Source: Deinococcus rhizophilus (lineage in GTDB: Bacteria; Deinococcota; Deinococci; Deinococcales; Deinococcaceae). Taken from it: a DNA stretch of 44,461 nucleotides. The DNA lies in NCBI RefSeq assembly GCF_030271215.1, contig NZ_JASNGB010000003.1, forward strand, positions 10,399 to 54,859, in the 5' to 3' direction. Below the pieces are notes generated by a model. It ran no database searches. It was not told the DNA's origin and worked only from the letters and a program-made list of their open reading frames with translations. Below are positions 17,243-28,571 of the stretch, in pieces; position 1 is the stretch's first letter, and every line of letters starts with the position of its first letter. The translations under genes and the position numbers were made by a program.

Positions 17243-17257
17243 TTCAGTCCGACTGAA
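17243..17257. promoter_or_regulatory. Perfect palindrome between primase-like gene and integrase
   Basis: TTCAGTC-C-GACTGAA, 7-bp arms about a single base, in the 109-base divergent promoter region. It is a likely repressor operator controlling integration and replication functions together. Confidence 0.6.
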
Positions 17258-17323
17258 AATGTGACTGGACGAGAACCTGTTCTCCGAGGGAGTCACTGTC
17301 AGGGGCTTCCAGGGGAGGACGGG

Positions 17324-18477
17324 ATGACGAAGAAGAAAGAAGGCCGCCGGGGGAACGGCGAGGGGTCCTGCCAGAAGATTCGCACGCTGACGAACGGCGA
17401 GTCGGTGTACGAGTGGGCCATTCGCGTCACGCTGCCGAGCGGCGAGGGCAAGCGGCTCAAGGGCCGGGCGCAGTGCCGCAGCATCGAGGACGCCCGCAAG
17501 ACGATGTGGGCCGCCAAGGTGGACGCGGAAGCAGGGCAGCAGCTCAGGGAAAAAGAGCTGCTGGTCGCGGACCTGCTGGACGAGTGGATGGAGGTGCGCC
17601 GTACGTCAGGGGTCAGCCCGCGAACCCTCGGCATTAACGCCGAGTTGATTCGCCTGCATATCCGCCCCCGCATGGGCAAGTGGAAGGTCTCCGCCCTGAC
17701 GCCGGGCCTCGTCGAGGACTTCCACAGGGACCTTCTGACCCAGACCAGCCTGGGCCAGACCCGTCAAAAAATCCACGTCGTCCTTCGCCTGGCGATGGGG
17801 GCCACGCCGTTCGCCGGGGTTACCTCCACAGCAACCCCACGCGGGAGGTCAAGGTGCCGCAACGGACAGAGCAGCGCAGCCAGACCAGGATCAAGACCTG
17901 GACCCCTGAGGAGGCCAGTCGGCTGCTTCAGGCGGCGATGGCTGAGCGGACCACGCACGGGTACGCCATCGCGCTGGGCCTGAGAACCGGGATGCGGATT
18001 GGCGAGGTGTATGGCCTGCGCTGGGTCCATGTCCACCTGCAAGAGGGCGCCTTGCGCGTCGAGGAGGTGCTGTCCACCCACGGCGAGGGGAGCCGCACCG
18101 TCACCCATCCGAAGACCGACAAGTCGCGCAGGCGCGTCCCCCTTGCCCCCGCAGTGGTCGAACTGCTGCGCGAGGTCAAGGCGCTCCAGGCCGAGCAGGG
18201 ACACCCAGACGCCAACTACGTCTTCACCACACGCCGGGGCAAGATGCAGCACCCCGGCAACGGGAACCGGGTCCTCAAGCGGTTGACCCACCGGCTGGGC
18301 ATTCCCAGTCACTCCTTCCATGCCCTTCGGCACGGCTTCGTCAGCCTGGCAGCCAAGCAGGGCTTCTCGCTGGAGGAGGTGGCGGTGTACGTCGGCCACA
18401 GCGACAGTGGGACGACCCGCCGGGTGTACCTGCACTTCTGGCCGGAACACCAAAAGCCCATCGCCCTGGATATCTGA
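17324..18477 (+). pseudogene. int: Tyrosine recombinase/integrase, frameshifted
   Basis: The N-terminal part (from ATG 17324, preceded by GGGGAGGACGGG) carries the arm- and core-binding domains up to KIHVVLRLAM. The C-terminal catalytic domain continues in another frame from GHAVRRGYLHSNP. The break falls at a run of five G (17797-17801); one extra G would restore the frame. The catalytic half has the expected residues: R in LRTGMRIGE, K in HPKTDKS, H-x-x-R in HALRHG, GHS, and the Tyr nucleophile in RRVYLHF. So this is a recently disrupted gene, a homopolymer sequencing error or a frameshift-expressed protein. Its position, 97 bases from tRNA-Arg, fits an integrase for this island. Confidence 0.88.
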
Positions 18478-18527
18478 GCAGTGGCCCGCAAATGGCCCCG
18501 GCGTTCTCAGCCGGGGCTCCAAGCTGC

Positions 18528-18533
18528 TAAAGT
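18528..18533 (+). promoter_or_regulatory. Candidate -10 box for the restored tRNA-Arg
   Basis: TAAAGT, 41 bases before the tRNA and inside island DNA. If the att model is right, the intact tRNA must be transcribed from island sequence; this is the best box I see, and no clear -35 accompanies it. Confidence 0.35.
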
Positions 18534-18574
18534 GACCTCTGGCGTTGTCGATGCAGACGCCCAAATCTCCCTCC

Positions 18575-18651
<77 letters not shown>

Positions 18652-18657
18652 AGTCCC

Positions 18658-18686
18658 CCGCCCCTGGCTGTCCCGGCCGGGGGCGG
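18658..18686 (+). terminator. Hairpin after tRNA-Arg
   Basis: Stem CCGCCCC / GGGGCGG with a 15-base loop, 6 bases after the tRNA 3' end. It has no T-run. The remaining bases to 18844 hold no gene I can see. Confidence 0.5.
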
Positions 18687-18844
18687 CTCTGTCCTGGATG
18701 AAGGCGCCCAGAAGCCGCCCAAATCGGACTCGCACAGAGGCCCCGCACACTGAGGGTGTTCCACAATTCAGCCCGGCCGGGTGAAGTCGGGTCCACCGCT
18801 CCCGACCTCATGCGGGAGCTTTTCTTGAGGACCGGCAGGCGGGC

Positions 18845-19693
18845 TCAGGGCAGGTCGATGCTGCTCGCCGCGAAGGTCCGGGCCTGCTCGTTGAACAGCC
18901 GGGTCCAGGTCGCACGGTCCACCGTGCCCGTCACGGGAAGGCTGTTGGCCGTCTGGAACGCCCGCACCGTCGCCGCCGTGACCGGGCCGTACCAGCCGTC
19001 GCCGCGCCCACCCCCGCTGGGGCGGGTCAGGGCGATCAGGCGGTCTTGCACCGCGCGGACATCGGCGCCGCTCATGCGCTGAGCCTGCAGCCGAAGCGGG
19101 CGCGTGAAGGGCACCGGGGCGAGCGAGCGGGAGGCCGCCGTGGTGGTGGCGGTAGGTGCCGGGCGAGGCGTCTGGGTGGGCCGGGCTGTGGGCTGGGCTA
19201 TGGACTGAGCTGTGGACTGGGGCGCGGGCGTCGGGGTGACGGCCACCGGAGCGGGCGTGGGCGTGGGCCTGACCGTCACGCGGGCCGGGGCCGGGGTCGT
19301 CGCCCCGGCGCCCCCACTCTCGGGGGGCAGGTCGAAGTAGAGCAGTGACCCTGCCCGGCCTTCCGGGTCCGGCTGCACGCGCAGATACACGTACCCGCCC
19401 GTCGTGCGGACCCAGTTGTAGACGCTGCGCTGACTGTCGCGACTGCGCCACACGCCGTAGAGGTCGTCTCCCAGCGCCGCGCTGAGCTTGCCCCGCAGGG
19501 CCTCCACGCTGCCGCCCGCGCCCACGCACTGCTTGTCGGGCGTGCCCACCCGCGCGAAGCTCGCCGGGCAGGTGCGCAGCACGCCGTCAAGTGCTCCGGC
19601 CGCGCGGGTGGCAGCCCGGTTCACGTCCCTGGGGGTCGGGGCGGCGAGGGCGGTAGAGGCCAGCAGGGCGGCCAGGAGCAAGGCGAACTTCAT
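18845..19693 (-). CDS. Secreted peptidoglycan-binding domain protein
   Basis: The 282-aa protein has a signal peptide (1-17, ending S-T-A-L-A) and an N-terminal domain (about 20-125) with two cysteines. A long Pro/Thr/Ala linker (about 130-190) and a C-terminal PG_binding_1 repeat (about 205-275: [13 protein letters not shown] ... [21 protein letters not shown]) follow. It is likely exported and attached to cell-wall peptidoglycan, where the linker spans the wall; the N-terminal domain's role is unknown. It faces the island's right end but lies outside it, and is followed divergently by trmH. Confidence 0.85.
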   Translation of the reverse strand: MKFALLLAALLASTALAAPTPRDVNRAATRAAGALDGVLRTCPASFARVGTPDKQCVGAGGSVEALRGKLSAALGDDLYGVWRSRDSQRSVYNWVRTTGGYVYLRVQPDPEGRAGSLLYFDLPPESGGAGATTPAPARVTVRPTPTPAPVAVTPTPAPQSTAQSIAQPTARPTQTPRPAPTATTTAASRSLAPVPFTRPLRLQAQRMSGADVRAVQDRLIALTRPSGGGRGDGWYGPVTAATVRAFQTANSLPVTGTVDRATWTRLFNEQARTFAASSIDLP

Positions 19694-19796
19694 ACCCCCA
19701 GTGCTATCACCCGCAACCTGACGGGGCCTGAGTGCCGGGGCGCGGAGGGTTGAGCCGGGCTTGAGCGGCCCACGTGGTGCGCTAGCCTCTGGCCCG

Positions 19797-20462
19797 ATGA
19801 CGCCCGAACGCTACCAGAAGATTCTGCGGGTCCTGCGGCGGCGCCAGCCCACGCTGAGTGTCCTGATGGACGAGGTCAACAAGCCGCACAACCTCTCGGC
19901 CATCGTGCGGACCTGCGACGCGGTGGGCGTCCTAGAAGCCCACGCCGTGCCCCCCCAGGGTGGTCAGCTCGCTGGCTTTGGGAGCCACACCTACGCCGCC
20001 ACCTCCGGCAGCGCCCACAAATGGGTGCCGGTACAGTCGCACGCGGACACCATCAGCGCCGTGCGCGGGCTTCAGGGCCGGGGCTTTCAGGTGCTCGCCA
20101 CCCACCTCTCGCAGCGCAGCGTGGACTACCGCGAGCCCGACTACACCCGGCCCACCTGCGTCCTGCTGGGGGCCGAGAAGTGGGGTGTCTCGGACGAGGC
20201 CGCCGACGCCGCCGACGCCAACATCGTCATTCCGATGTTCGGGATGGTCCAGAGCCTGAACGTGTCGGTGGCTGCCGCGACCATCCTCTTTGAAGCGCAG
20301 CGGCAGCGGATGCTGGCCGGGATGTACGACGCGCCGCAGCTCTCGCCCGAGGACATGGCCCGCCTCGCCTTCGAGTGGGGCTACCCCGACCTCGTTCCCA
20401 GTTACCGTGAACGGGGCGAGCCCTACCCGGCGCTGGACGAGGCGGGGCAGATCGTGGACTGA
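19797..20462 (+). CDS. trmH: tRNA (guanosine-2'-O-)-methyltransferase TrmH
   Basis: A SPOUT-class 2'-O-methyltransferase that modifies G18 in the tRNA D-loop. The 221-aa protein shows the three SPOUT motifs: [17 protein letters not shown] (motif 1), [10 protein letters not shown] (motif 2) and [12 protein letters not shown] (motif 3), with the C-terminal TrmH extension ([12 protein letters not shown]). Start chosen at ATG 19797; a TAGCCT element lies 8 bases upstream (19783-19788). Confidence 0.92.
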   Translation: MTPERYQKILRVLRRRQPTLSVLMDEVNKPHNLSAIVRTCDAVGVLEAHAVPPQGGQLAGFGSHTYAATSGSAHKWVPVQSHADTISAVRGLQGRGFQVLATHLSQRSVDYREPDYTRPTCVLLGAEKWGVSDEAADAADANIVIPMFGMVQSLNVSVAAATILFEAQRQRMLAGMYDAPQLSPEDMARLAFEWGYPDLVPSYRERGEPYPALDEAGQIVD

Positions 20463-20504
20463 CTCCACGGAGGGCTCTGCGGCCTGTCCTCACCCCGGCG
20501 GCGC

Positions 20505-20510
20505 TAGACT
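20505..20510 (+). promoter_or_regulatory. -10 box, terC-like gene
   Basis: TAGACT, 9 bases before the ATG. Confidence 0.65.
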
Positions 20511-20519
20511 GCCCCGTTT

Positions 20520-21338
20520 ATGTTCAATCTCGAACTGCCTCCCTTCAATGCCGAGACGTGGGCGATTCTCGGCACCCTGCTGCTGCTGGAGGGCCTGCTC
20601 TCGGCGGACAACGCCCTCGTTCTCGCGGTGATGGTGCGCCACCTCAAGGGCGACCTCGCCCGCAAGGCGCTGGCCTACGGCATCGGCGGCGCGGTCGTGC
20701 TGCGCATCCTGGGCGTGCTGCTGGCCTCCTACGTGCTGGAGTACTGGTGGCTGCGGGCCTTTGGCGCCGCCTACCTCGCCTACCTCGCCATCAGCCACTT
20801 CGCCAAGCGCGGCCACAGCGAGGACGAGGCCGCCGCGAGTGCGCGGGGCCGGGGCTTCTGGGCGACCGTGGTGCTGCTCAACCTCACCGACCTCGCCTTT
20901 TCCGTCGACTCGATCCTGGCGGGTGTGGCGCTGATTCCCCGTGACATGCCGCGCGAGCAGGGGCTGACCATCGTGGTGATCGGCGGCGTGATGGGCCTGA
21001 TCCTGATGCGGGTCGCGGCGACCCTCTTCCTGAAGCTGCTCAACCGCTACCCCGCGCTGGACAACGTGGCCTACGCGCTGGTGGGCTGGATCGCGGTCAA
21101 GCTCGGCGTGGAGACGCTGGAGGCCGCCCACGAGATCTATCCCTGGGTGCCCACCTTCCACATGCCCCAGCCCCTCTTCTGGACCGTGATGGTCGGCATC
21201 GCGGTGATCGGCACCTACCTGGCCACCCGCAAGCCCGCCATGAGCGAACCTGCCGCCGAGCGCCGGGCCGAGGCCATCGTGGGCGAGATGGACGCCACGG
21301 TCAGCGACGCCGCCGACGGACGCATCGACGGGCGCTGA
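20520..21338 (+). CDS. TerC-family integral membrane protein
   Basis: The 272-aa protein has about seven transmembrane segments and the family's acidic membrane motifs: [13 protein letters not shown] near the N-terminus and [16 protein letters not shown] in the middle. The DN and DS motifs are typical of TerC/YkoY proteins linked to metal-ion, often Mn2+, export for exoenzyme metalation or to tellurite resistance. The C-terminal tail is hydrophilic. ATG 20520 lies 9 bases after TAGACT (20505-20510). A terminator follows at 21361. The exact substrate cannot be read from sequence. Confidence 0.9.
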   Translation: MFNLELPPFNAETWAILGTLLLLEGLLSADNALVLAVMVRHLKGDLARKALAYGIGGAVVLRILGVLLASYVLEYWWLRAFGAAYLAYLAISHFAKRGHSEDEAAASARGRGFWATVVLLNLTDLAFSVDSILAGVALIPRDMPREQGLTIVVIGGVMGLILMRVAATLFLKLLNRYPALDNVAYALVGWIAVKLGVETLEAAHEIYPWVPTFHMPQPLFWTVMVGIAVIGTYLATRKPAMSEPAAERRAEAIVGEMDATVSDAADGRIDGR

Positions 21339-21360
21339 AGCTCGCCCCCTCCCGGTCTCC

Positions 21361-21398
21361 GGGGGCCGCCTTCCAGATGGGGGGTGGCCCCCGTTCTT
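21361..21398 (+). terminator. Terminator after terC-like gene
   Basis: Stem GGGGGCC / GGCCCCC, 18-base loop, then GTTCTTG. Confidence 0.6.
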
Positions 21399-21411
21399 GT
21401 GCTGGGCGGTC

Positions 21412-21417
21412 TAAAGT
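21412..21417 (+). promoter_or_regulatory. -10 box, leaderless apgM
   Basis: TAAAGT, 7 bases before the ATG. Confidence 0.65.
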
Positions 21418-21424
21418 AGGGCCC

Positions 21425-22669
<1,245 letters not shown>

Positions 22670-22688
22670 GGGAGGCGGCCAGCGCCAG

Positions 22689-22717
22689 AGGGGAGGGCTC
22701 CGGGTGGGCCTTCCCCT
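22689..22717. terminator. Hairpin between convergent apgM and kinase genes
   Basis: Imperfect stem AGGGGA-GG / CC-TTCCCCT that reaches the first base of the kinase stop codon. Confidence 0.5.
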
Positions 22718-23244
22718 CAGCCCTGTTCGCGCACCCAGCGGGCAAGGTCGGACGTGTCCTGAGGCTGGGTCGTGTCCACCCGGCGCAGCGGCCCGTCCAG
22801 GGCGAGCGGCGTCCAGCACGCCCTCTCCGGCAATTCGGCGTGGTCGAAGGGCTGGTCGATCTGGGGCCGGGCACCCGAGGCCACCCGCGCCGCGTGCCTG
22901 CGCCGCAGTTCGTTCAGTGGGGCCTCGCAGAAGAGTTGAACGAGCTTGGCGCCGTGCGCCCGCGCCAGCCCCTCGATTTTCGACTCGCTCATTCCCCGGT
23001 AAAAGTGCGTCTCCAGCACCACGCTGCCGCCAGCCGCCAGCACCACCCCGGCGACGTGGTACATCAGCTCGAAACTCAGCGGCCCGGCCTGGGCGCGGGT
23101 CAGCCCCAGCAGGTGGTCGTGCAGGATGGCCTTGTACTCGTCCTTGCTGACCAACGGCCACCCCAGCTCCCGCGCCAGCCGTGAGCCGAGGTGGGTCTTG
23201 CCGGAGGCGGGCAGGCCGGAGACGACGAGGAGGGTGGGGGACAT
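22717..23244 (-). CDS. P-loop kinase-like NTPase
   Basis: The 175-aa protein has a Walker A GLPASGKTH (10-18), SKDEYKAILHD (a nucleoside/zeta-toxin-like acceptor site region), a Walker-B-like VVLETHFYRG, and a basic lid helix (LNELRRRHAARV). This is the AAA_33 group that includes polynucleotide, shikimate and aminoglycoside kinase-like enzymes. The substrate is unknown. ATG 23244 lies 6 bases after a TACCCT box (minus strand, 23256-23251), so the message is probably leaderless. Confidence 0.8.
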   Translation of the reverse strand: MSPTLLVVSGLPASGKTHLGSRLARELGWPLVSKDEYKAILHDHLLGLTRAQAGPLSFELMYHVAGVVLAAGGSVVLETHFYRGMSESKIEGLARAHGAKLVQLFCEAPLNELRRRHAARVASGARPQIDQPFDHAELPERACWTPLALDGPLRRVDTTQPQDTSDLARWVREQG

Positions 23245-23250
23245 GATGGG

Positions 23251-23256
23251 AGGGTA
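23251..23256 (-). promoter_or_regulatory. -10 box, leaderless kinase gene
   Basis: TACCCT on the minus strand, 6 bases before the ATG. Confidence 0.6.
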
Positions 23257-23376
23257 TGGGCTGTCCAGGTCCGAACGTCATCCGAAAGAGAGGGAAAGAG
23301 AGGAAGGCCCAATCTAACCTCCCTCTCTAACCTCCCTGAAACCTACTGGCTTCCATAGTTTCCTACCTCCGAGTGC

Positions 23377-23382
23377 TACCCT
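23377..23382 (+). promoter_or_regulatory. -10 box, leaderless antitoxin gene
   Basis: TACCCT, 6 bases before the ATG. Confidence 0.6.
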
Positions 23383-23388
23383 CCTGGT

Positions 23389-23604
23389 ATGAAATTGAGT
23401 GTTAGCCTTCCTGAGCCGCAAGTCGACTTTCTGGACCATTATCAGCAGCGGCATCGCCTGAGCAGCCGCAGTGAAGTGTTGCAACTCGCATTGAAGTTGC
23501 TTCAAAAACGCGCGTTGGAGGAGGACTACCGCGCAGCGGGTGAAGAGTGGCAGAGCAGTGAGGACGCCGCCCTCTGGGACCGGGCCAGCGGGGACGGCCT
23601 GTGA
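23389..23604 (+). CDS. Antitoxin of MazEF-type module (ribbon-helix-helix)
   Basis: The 71-aa protein has an N-terminal RHH pattern (MKLSVSLPEPQVDFLDHYQ, then SSRSEVLQLALKLL) and an acidic C-terminus (SSEDAALWD), as in MazF-binding antitoxins. ATG 23389 is 6 bases after TACCCT (23377-23382). It overlaps the toxin start by 4 bases (GTGA). The 144 bases before it are AT-richer, with a tandem AACCTCCCT repeat (23318-23335), possibly part of the autoregulated operator. Confidence 0.85.
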   Translation: MKLSVSLPEPQVDFLDHYQQRHRLSSRSEVLQLALKLLQKRALEEDYRAAGEEWQSSEDAALWDRASGDGL

Positions 23605-23957
23605 GCCAGAGCAGTCTGCCCTTGCAACGTGGTGACCTCGTGCTGGTGAACCTTGATCCGGCTGTGGGCAGTGAAGCCAACAAGACGAGGCCCGCCGTGG
23701 TGGTCAGCAACGACCATGCCAATCTCACCTCGCCCGTGGTCACCGTCATTCCCATTACCAGCAACACGGCCCGCGTCTACTCCTTCCAGGTCTATCTCCC
23801 GCAGGAAGAGAGCGGCCTGGACCACGACAGCAAGGCCCAGGCCGAACAGATGAGGAGCCTCGACCGCCGCCGGGTGAGGGGGAGCCTCGGCCAACTGCCC
23901 GCCGAAGCCATGCGGCGACTGGACGCCGCACTGAGGCTGCATTTGACCCTTACCTGA
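23601..23957 (+). CDS. mazF: MazF/PemK-family endoribonuclease toxin
   Basis: The 118-aa protein is a canonical MazF. It has RGDLVLVNLDPAVGSEANKTRPAVVVSND with the conserved RP-A-V-V-V core, VTVIPITSN, then KAQAEQMRSLDRRRV, where Q-R-LD-R-R is the family's C-terminal signature. Such toxins cleave mRNA at short motifs. GTG 23601 is set by the GTGA overlap with the antitoxin gene. It is more conserved than the island's toxin at 11894, and the two antitoxins belong to different families, so the pairs are not a duplication. Confidence 0.92.
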   Translation: MSQSSLPLQRGDLVLVNLDPAVGSEANKTRPAVVVSNDHANLTSPVVTVIPITSNTARVYSFQVYLPQEESGLDHDSKAQAEQMRSLDRRRVRGSLGQLPAEAMRRLDAALRLHLTLT

Positions 23958-24054
23958 ACAGCTTCTGCCGCCAAACCAGAAGGAAGAAGCCGATGCGCAA
24001 TGCCCCGGCTCCCTCCTCTGCTGAAAGCTGGTCGCTGACAGCTTCCTGCTTGCT
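23958..24054. repeat. Intergenic spacer with a hairpin-forming dispersed repeat
   Basis: Contains AAGCTG ... CAGCTT (about 24025-24043), a short hairpin similar in wording to GGTCAGC-rich stretches at 26959 and 43871. It lies between the ends of mazF and groL and may end groL transcription. Confidence 0.4.
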
Positions 24055-25716
<1,662 letters not shown>

Positions 25717-25760
25717 TTAAACGTGCAGGGGAAACAGGGAGAACAAGAGAGGAAGGTGCT

Positions 25761-25799
25761 GACCCGGCGAAAGAGGCCCCGGGGCCTCTCGCCCGGGTC
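25761..25799 (-). other. Strong intercistronic hairpin between groES and groL
   Basis: A perfect 18-base palindrome AGAGGCCCC / GGGGCCTCT (25772-25789) is nested in outer arms GACCCGG / CCGGGTC (25761-25767, 25793-25799). It begins one base after the groES stop codon and lacks a T-run. It may mark mRNA processing or partial termination that sets the GroES:GroEL ratio. Confidence 0.6.
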
Positions 25800-26087
25800 T
25801 TACTCGACGATGGCGAGAATGTCGCGCTCGCTGAGGATCGAGTAGTTCTTGCCTTCCAGCGTCACCTCGGTGCCGCCGTACTTGGCGAAGTACACGGTGT
25901 CGCCCGCATTGACATCGAGCGCGACGCGGGTGCCGTTGTCGAGCATCTTGCCGTTGCCCACGGCGATGACCTTGCCGCGCTGGCTCTTTTCCTTGGCGGT
26001 GTCGGGGACGTACAGCCCTCCGGCAGTCTTCTGCTCGGTTTCCTCGATGATCTCGACAAGCACGCGGTCGCCTAACGGTTTGAGCAT
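25800..26087 (-). CDS. groES: Co-chaperonin GroES
   Basis: The 95-aa protein opens with [12 protein letters not shown] and carries the mobile loop ([20 protein letters not shown]) and KYGGTEV near the C-terminus. It caps the GroEL ring. AGGAGG lies 8 bases before the ATG. The promoter is at 26164-26193 and the leader holds a hairpin. I see no CIRCE element (TTAGCACTC-N9-GAGTGCTAA), so HrcA control of this operon is not supported by the window. Confidence 0.97.
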   Translation of the reverse strand: MLKPLGDRVLVEIIEETEQKTAGGLYVPDTAKEKSQRGKVIAVGNGKMLDNGTRVALDVNAGDTVYFAKYGGTEVTLEGKNYSILSERDILAIVE

Positions 26088-26125
26088 GGATGAACCTCCT
26101 GTGGATGAGATGCGTTGGGGCTACG

Positions 26126-26144
26126 GCCGCCCAAGCTGGGCGGC
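26126..26144 (-). promoter_or_regulatory. Leader hairpin of groES mRNA
   Basis: GCCGCCCA-AGC-TGGGCGGC, perfect 8-bp arms in the groES 5' leader, about 40 bases before the start codon. It may protect the mRNA 5' end or respond to temperature. Confidence 0.5.
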
Positions 26145-26163
26145 TTTCGCCGTTCCAGACGGA

Positions 26164-26193
26164 ATCCTAGTCGGGTGGACTCAAGAATGTCAA
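26164..26193 (-). promoter_or_regulatory. groESL promoter
   Basis: On the minus strand, TTGACA (26193-26188) and TAGGAT (26169-26164) are separated by 18 bases. It is the closest match to a full vegetative promoter in the window. Confidence 0.75.
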
Positions 26194-26280
26194 CTCTGCG
26201 AATCCAACAATCTGAGTCCGGTGCGCTCAAGTGCGGCTGAGACGGCGGATTTCTCCTGTCCCACCTGACGTAACAGATCG

Positions 26281-26294
26281 GACATATATATGTC
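26281..26294. promoter_or_regulatory. Perfect 14-bp palindrome GACATATATATGTC
   Basis: A fully symmetric AT-rich site in a GC-rich genome, 44 bases before the GGDEF/RHH gene and between it and the groESL promoter. It overlaps a TATATA that could be a -10 box. Its size and symmetry fit a ribbon-helix-helix operator, possibly for the adjacent gene's own product. Confidence 0.6.
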
Positions 26295-26338
26295 AGACCG
26301 CATGGTGTAAGCTGAGCCATCCCACCCAGGAGGCTCCC

Positions 26339-26944
26339 ATGCCCAGACCCGACATCCTGACCCGTCCCGCGTTCGAGGCCGCCTTCGAGGACCTGCGCGG
26401 CGCTCCGGTGACCCTGGCCCTGCTGGACCTCGACCATTTCAAGACGCTCAATGATGCTCTGGGGCACACCGAGGGCGACCGGGTGCTGCGCGGGGTCGAG
26501 CGGCTGCTGTCGGGCAGCCTGCCGGGCGGCAGCGTGATCGGGCGGCTGGGGGGCGACGAGTACGCGGCGCTGCTCCCCGAGACGGCGGCGGAGACGGCGC
26601 TGATCCTCCTCGACGAGGTGATCCGGCACTTCCAGATTCACCGCGACCCCCACTGGCCGCGCACGCTGGGTCTGAGCGTGGGGCTGGCGGCGCGGCCCGC
26701 CCACGCCCACACCTTCGCCGACCTGCAACGCGCCGCCGACGAGGCGCTGCTGCGGGCCAAGCGCGAGGGCCGGGGCCGGGTGTGCATCTACGTGGAGGGC
26801 AAGATGGTCCTCAAATCCAACTACTACCCCAAGAGCCAGCTCGAACGCCTCTCCAAGCTCTCGGGAGCGCTGGGCCGCACCGAGGCCAGCCTGCTGCGGG
26901 AAGCGCTGGACGAGCTGATCGAGAAAAACCGGGGAGCGCTGTGA
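26339..26944 (+). CDS. GGDEF protein with C-terminal ribbon-helix-helix-like domain
   Basis: The 201-aa protein has a compact GGDEF-type domain (1-155) with [11 protein letters not shown] (27-39) and active-site GGDEY (71-75), which keeps the residues needed for diguanylate cyclase. I see no RxxD inhibitory site just upstream. Residues 157-197 (from [16 protein letters not shown] through [18 protein letters not shown], not quoted in full) match the sheet-helix-helix pattern of Arc/MetJ/CopG DNA-binding domains. I know of no described GGDEF-RHH fusion. ATG 26339 has CAGGAGGC upstream. The gene heads an operon with the deaminase (GTGA overlap). It may link nucleotide signalling to direct DNA binding; that is inference. 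Confidence 0.82.
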   Translation: MPRPDILTRPAFEAAFEDLRGAPVTLALLDLDHFKTLNDALGHTEGDRVLRGVERLLSGSLPGGSVIGRLGGDEYAALLPETAAETALILLDEVIRHFQIHRDPHWPRTLGLSVGLAARPAHAHTFADLQRAADEALLRAKREGRGRVCIYVEGKMVLKSNYYPKSQLERLSKLSGALGRTEASLLREALDELIEKNRGAL

Positions 26945-27615
26945 AGGCGAGCGCGAGCGGTCAGCCCTCGGCGGTCAGCCGTCAGGAAGGCTTCCCGGAA
27001 GGCTGGCACGCCGCTCTCTCCGAAGCCTGGACCGCCTACCTGCATGGTTCGTATCCCATCGGTGCGGCCATCGTGGACGGGGCCGGGGAAGTGATCGCGC
27101 GGGGGCGCAACCGGCTGGGGGAGGGGCGGGCGGTGGATGGGGTAATCAGTGGGCACCGGCTGGGACACGCCGAGGTCAATACCCTGCTGACGTTGCCGGA
27201 ATTGACGGCCGAGGAGTCGCGCCAGTTGACGCTCGTCACGACAGTGGAACCCTGCCCGATGTGTCTGGGTGCCATGTTGATGGCCCGCATCGGGCGGCTG
27301 GCTTTTGCCGCTTCCGATCCCTGGGGCGGCCATACCGATGCCCTTACCGACACCTTTTACCCTCGCCAGAAGAATGTGCAAGTGTCGCGTGCCCCGGAGG
27401 AGGTCGAGCGGATGTGTACGGTCCTCCTGCTGACTTTCTTTCTGGACCACTCAATGCCGCGCGAACACGGTTTTTTCGTGAGTCATCAGGAACAGCACCC
27501 CCACCTGTTTGAGGCAGCCCTCCAACTTCATGCTTCTGGTGCGCTCGCCGCCCTCCGCACCCGGCAGGCGCCGCTGAGCGAGGCACTCTCCCTCCTGAAC
27601 GGTGAGCAGGCATGA
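26941..27615 (+). CDS. Zinc-dependent cytidine/guanine-type deaminase
   Basis: The 224-aa protein belongs to the CDA superfamily: HAEV (H76, catalytic E78) and PCPMC (C105, C108) bind the zinc, with LTLVTTVEPC leading in. It is longer than TadA and lacks its tRNA-specific C-terminus, so a free base or nucleotide substrate is likelier than tRNA. GTG 26941 overlaps the previous stop. The first 18 residues are encoded by a GGTCAGC-rich repeat and do not resemble the family, so the working N-terminus may be later. It is the second gene of a nucleotide-themed operon. Confidence 0.82.
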   Translation: MKASASGQPSAVSRQEGFPEGWHAALSEAWTAYLHGSYPIGAAIVDGAGEVIARGRNRLGEGRAVDGVISGHRLGHAEVNTLLTLPELTAEESRQLTLVTTVEPCPMCLGAMLMARIGRLAFAASDPWGGHTDALTDTFYPRQKNVQVSRAPEEVERMCTVLLLTFFLDHSMPREHGFFVSHQEQHPHLFEAALQLHASGALAALRTRQAPLSEALSLLNGEQA

Positions 27616-28571
27616 CCGCGCCCTTTCTCAACCTCTCGCCTTCGGAAGCCCGGAGAGGGCGGACGTCGGCCTGGATTGAACGCGGGGACGGGCGGGTGCT
27701 GATGGTGGCCCTCAACCGGGGCGGCTGGACCCTGCCCGGCGGCGGCATCCACCCCGGCGAGACGCCGCAGCAGGCGGCCGTGCGCGAAGCCTGGGAGGAA
27801 GCGGGGGCGCACGGCGAGGTGGCAGGTGAGCCGTTCAGGATGTACGGGGCCTGGGACGAGGCGCAGGAGTGCGTCCCCCTGCGCCTCCTCGCGCTGGAGC
27901 CCAGCCCCGAGGGCCGCCCGGTCGCCTGGGTCAACCCCCGCTCGCTCCCCTGGGCCGACGACGTGCAACTGCGGCAGGTGCTCGCGGCGCGGGGAGAGAC
28001 GCCCCCGGCGCTGGCCCGGCCGCCGCTCGTCGTGGGGGCCACGAAGGGGGCAGCGGCGCACGGCTTTGCCCACTCCTGCTCGTTCGAAACTGGGCGACTG
28101 CTGAGAACGTTGGCCGCCTCGCGTCCCGGCGGGCGGGTGCTGGAACTGGGGGGCGGAATGGGTGTGGGCACGGCGTGGCTCCTCGCGGGGCTGGACGCTG
28201 CGGCGCGGCTCCTGACGGTGGACGCGGACCCGGTGTGTGCCGGGGCCGTCGCCTCCCTGCTGGCGGGTGACCCCCGCGCCGAGGCCCGCTGTGCCGACTG
28301 GCGGGAAGCGCTGAAGGGCGGCCCCTTCGACCTGATCTTCGTGGACTGCGCCCCGGCGAAAGGGGAGGAGGGTCTGGACGCCCTCGTGGACGCGCTGCGC
28401 CCCGGCGGACTGCTGGTGCTGGACGACTTCAGCCCGCCCGCCTTCCTCCCGGAGCGGCTGCACGGCGGTGACTCCCTGCGGGACGCACTGTTCACCCACC
28501 CGCGCCTCCTCTGCACCGAGGTGGGCGCGAGCCGCCGCGAGAATGCCCTGCTGGCGACGAGGACCGTGTGA
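27612..28571 (+). CDS. Nudix hydrolase fused to a SAM-dependent methyltransferase
   Basis: The 319-aa protein has an N-terminal Nudix domain with a perfect box (44-66: G-x5-E-x7-RE-x2-EE-x-G, including REAWEEAG). The second half is a Rossmann methyltransferase with [11 protein letters not shown] (about 175-185), VDADP and [13 protein letters not shown], resembling class I O-methyltransferases. Nudix enzymes hydrolyse nucleoside diphosphates linked to X. The frame is continuous across both domains, so it is a true fusion and not a readthrough. The start overlaps the deaminase stop (ATGA). Confidence 0.85.
   Translation: MTAPFLNLSPSEARRGRTSAWIERGDGRVLMVALNRGGWTLPGGGIHPGETPQQAAVREAWEEAGAHGEVAGEPFRMYGAWDEAQECVPLRLLALEPSPEGRPVAWVNPRSLPWADDVQLRQVLAARGETPPALARPPLVVGATKGAAAHGFAHSCSFETGRLLRTLAASRPGGRVLELGGGMGVGTAWLLAGLDAAARLLTVDADPVCAGAVASLLAGDPRAEARCADWREALKGGPFDLIFVDCAPAKGEEGLDALVDALRPGGLLVLDDFSPPAFLPERLHGGDSLRDALFTHPRLLCTEVGASRRENALLATRTV

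Noticed and set aside
26088..26290. CIRCE or a radiation/desiccation response motif before groESL
   Set aside because: No TTAGCACTC-N9-GAGTGCTAA is present, and the palindrome at 26281 does not match the radiation motif as I know it.
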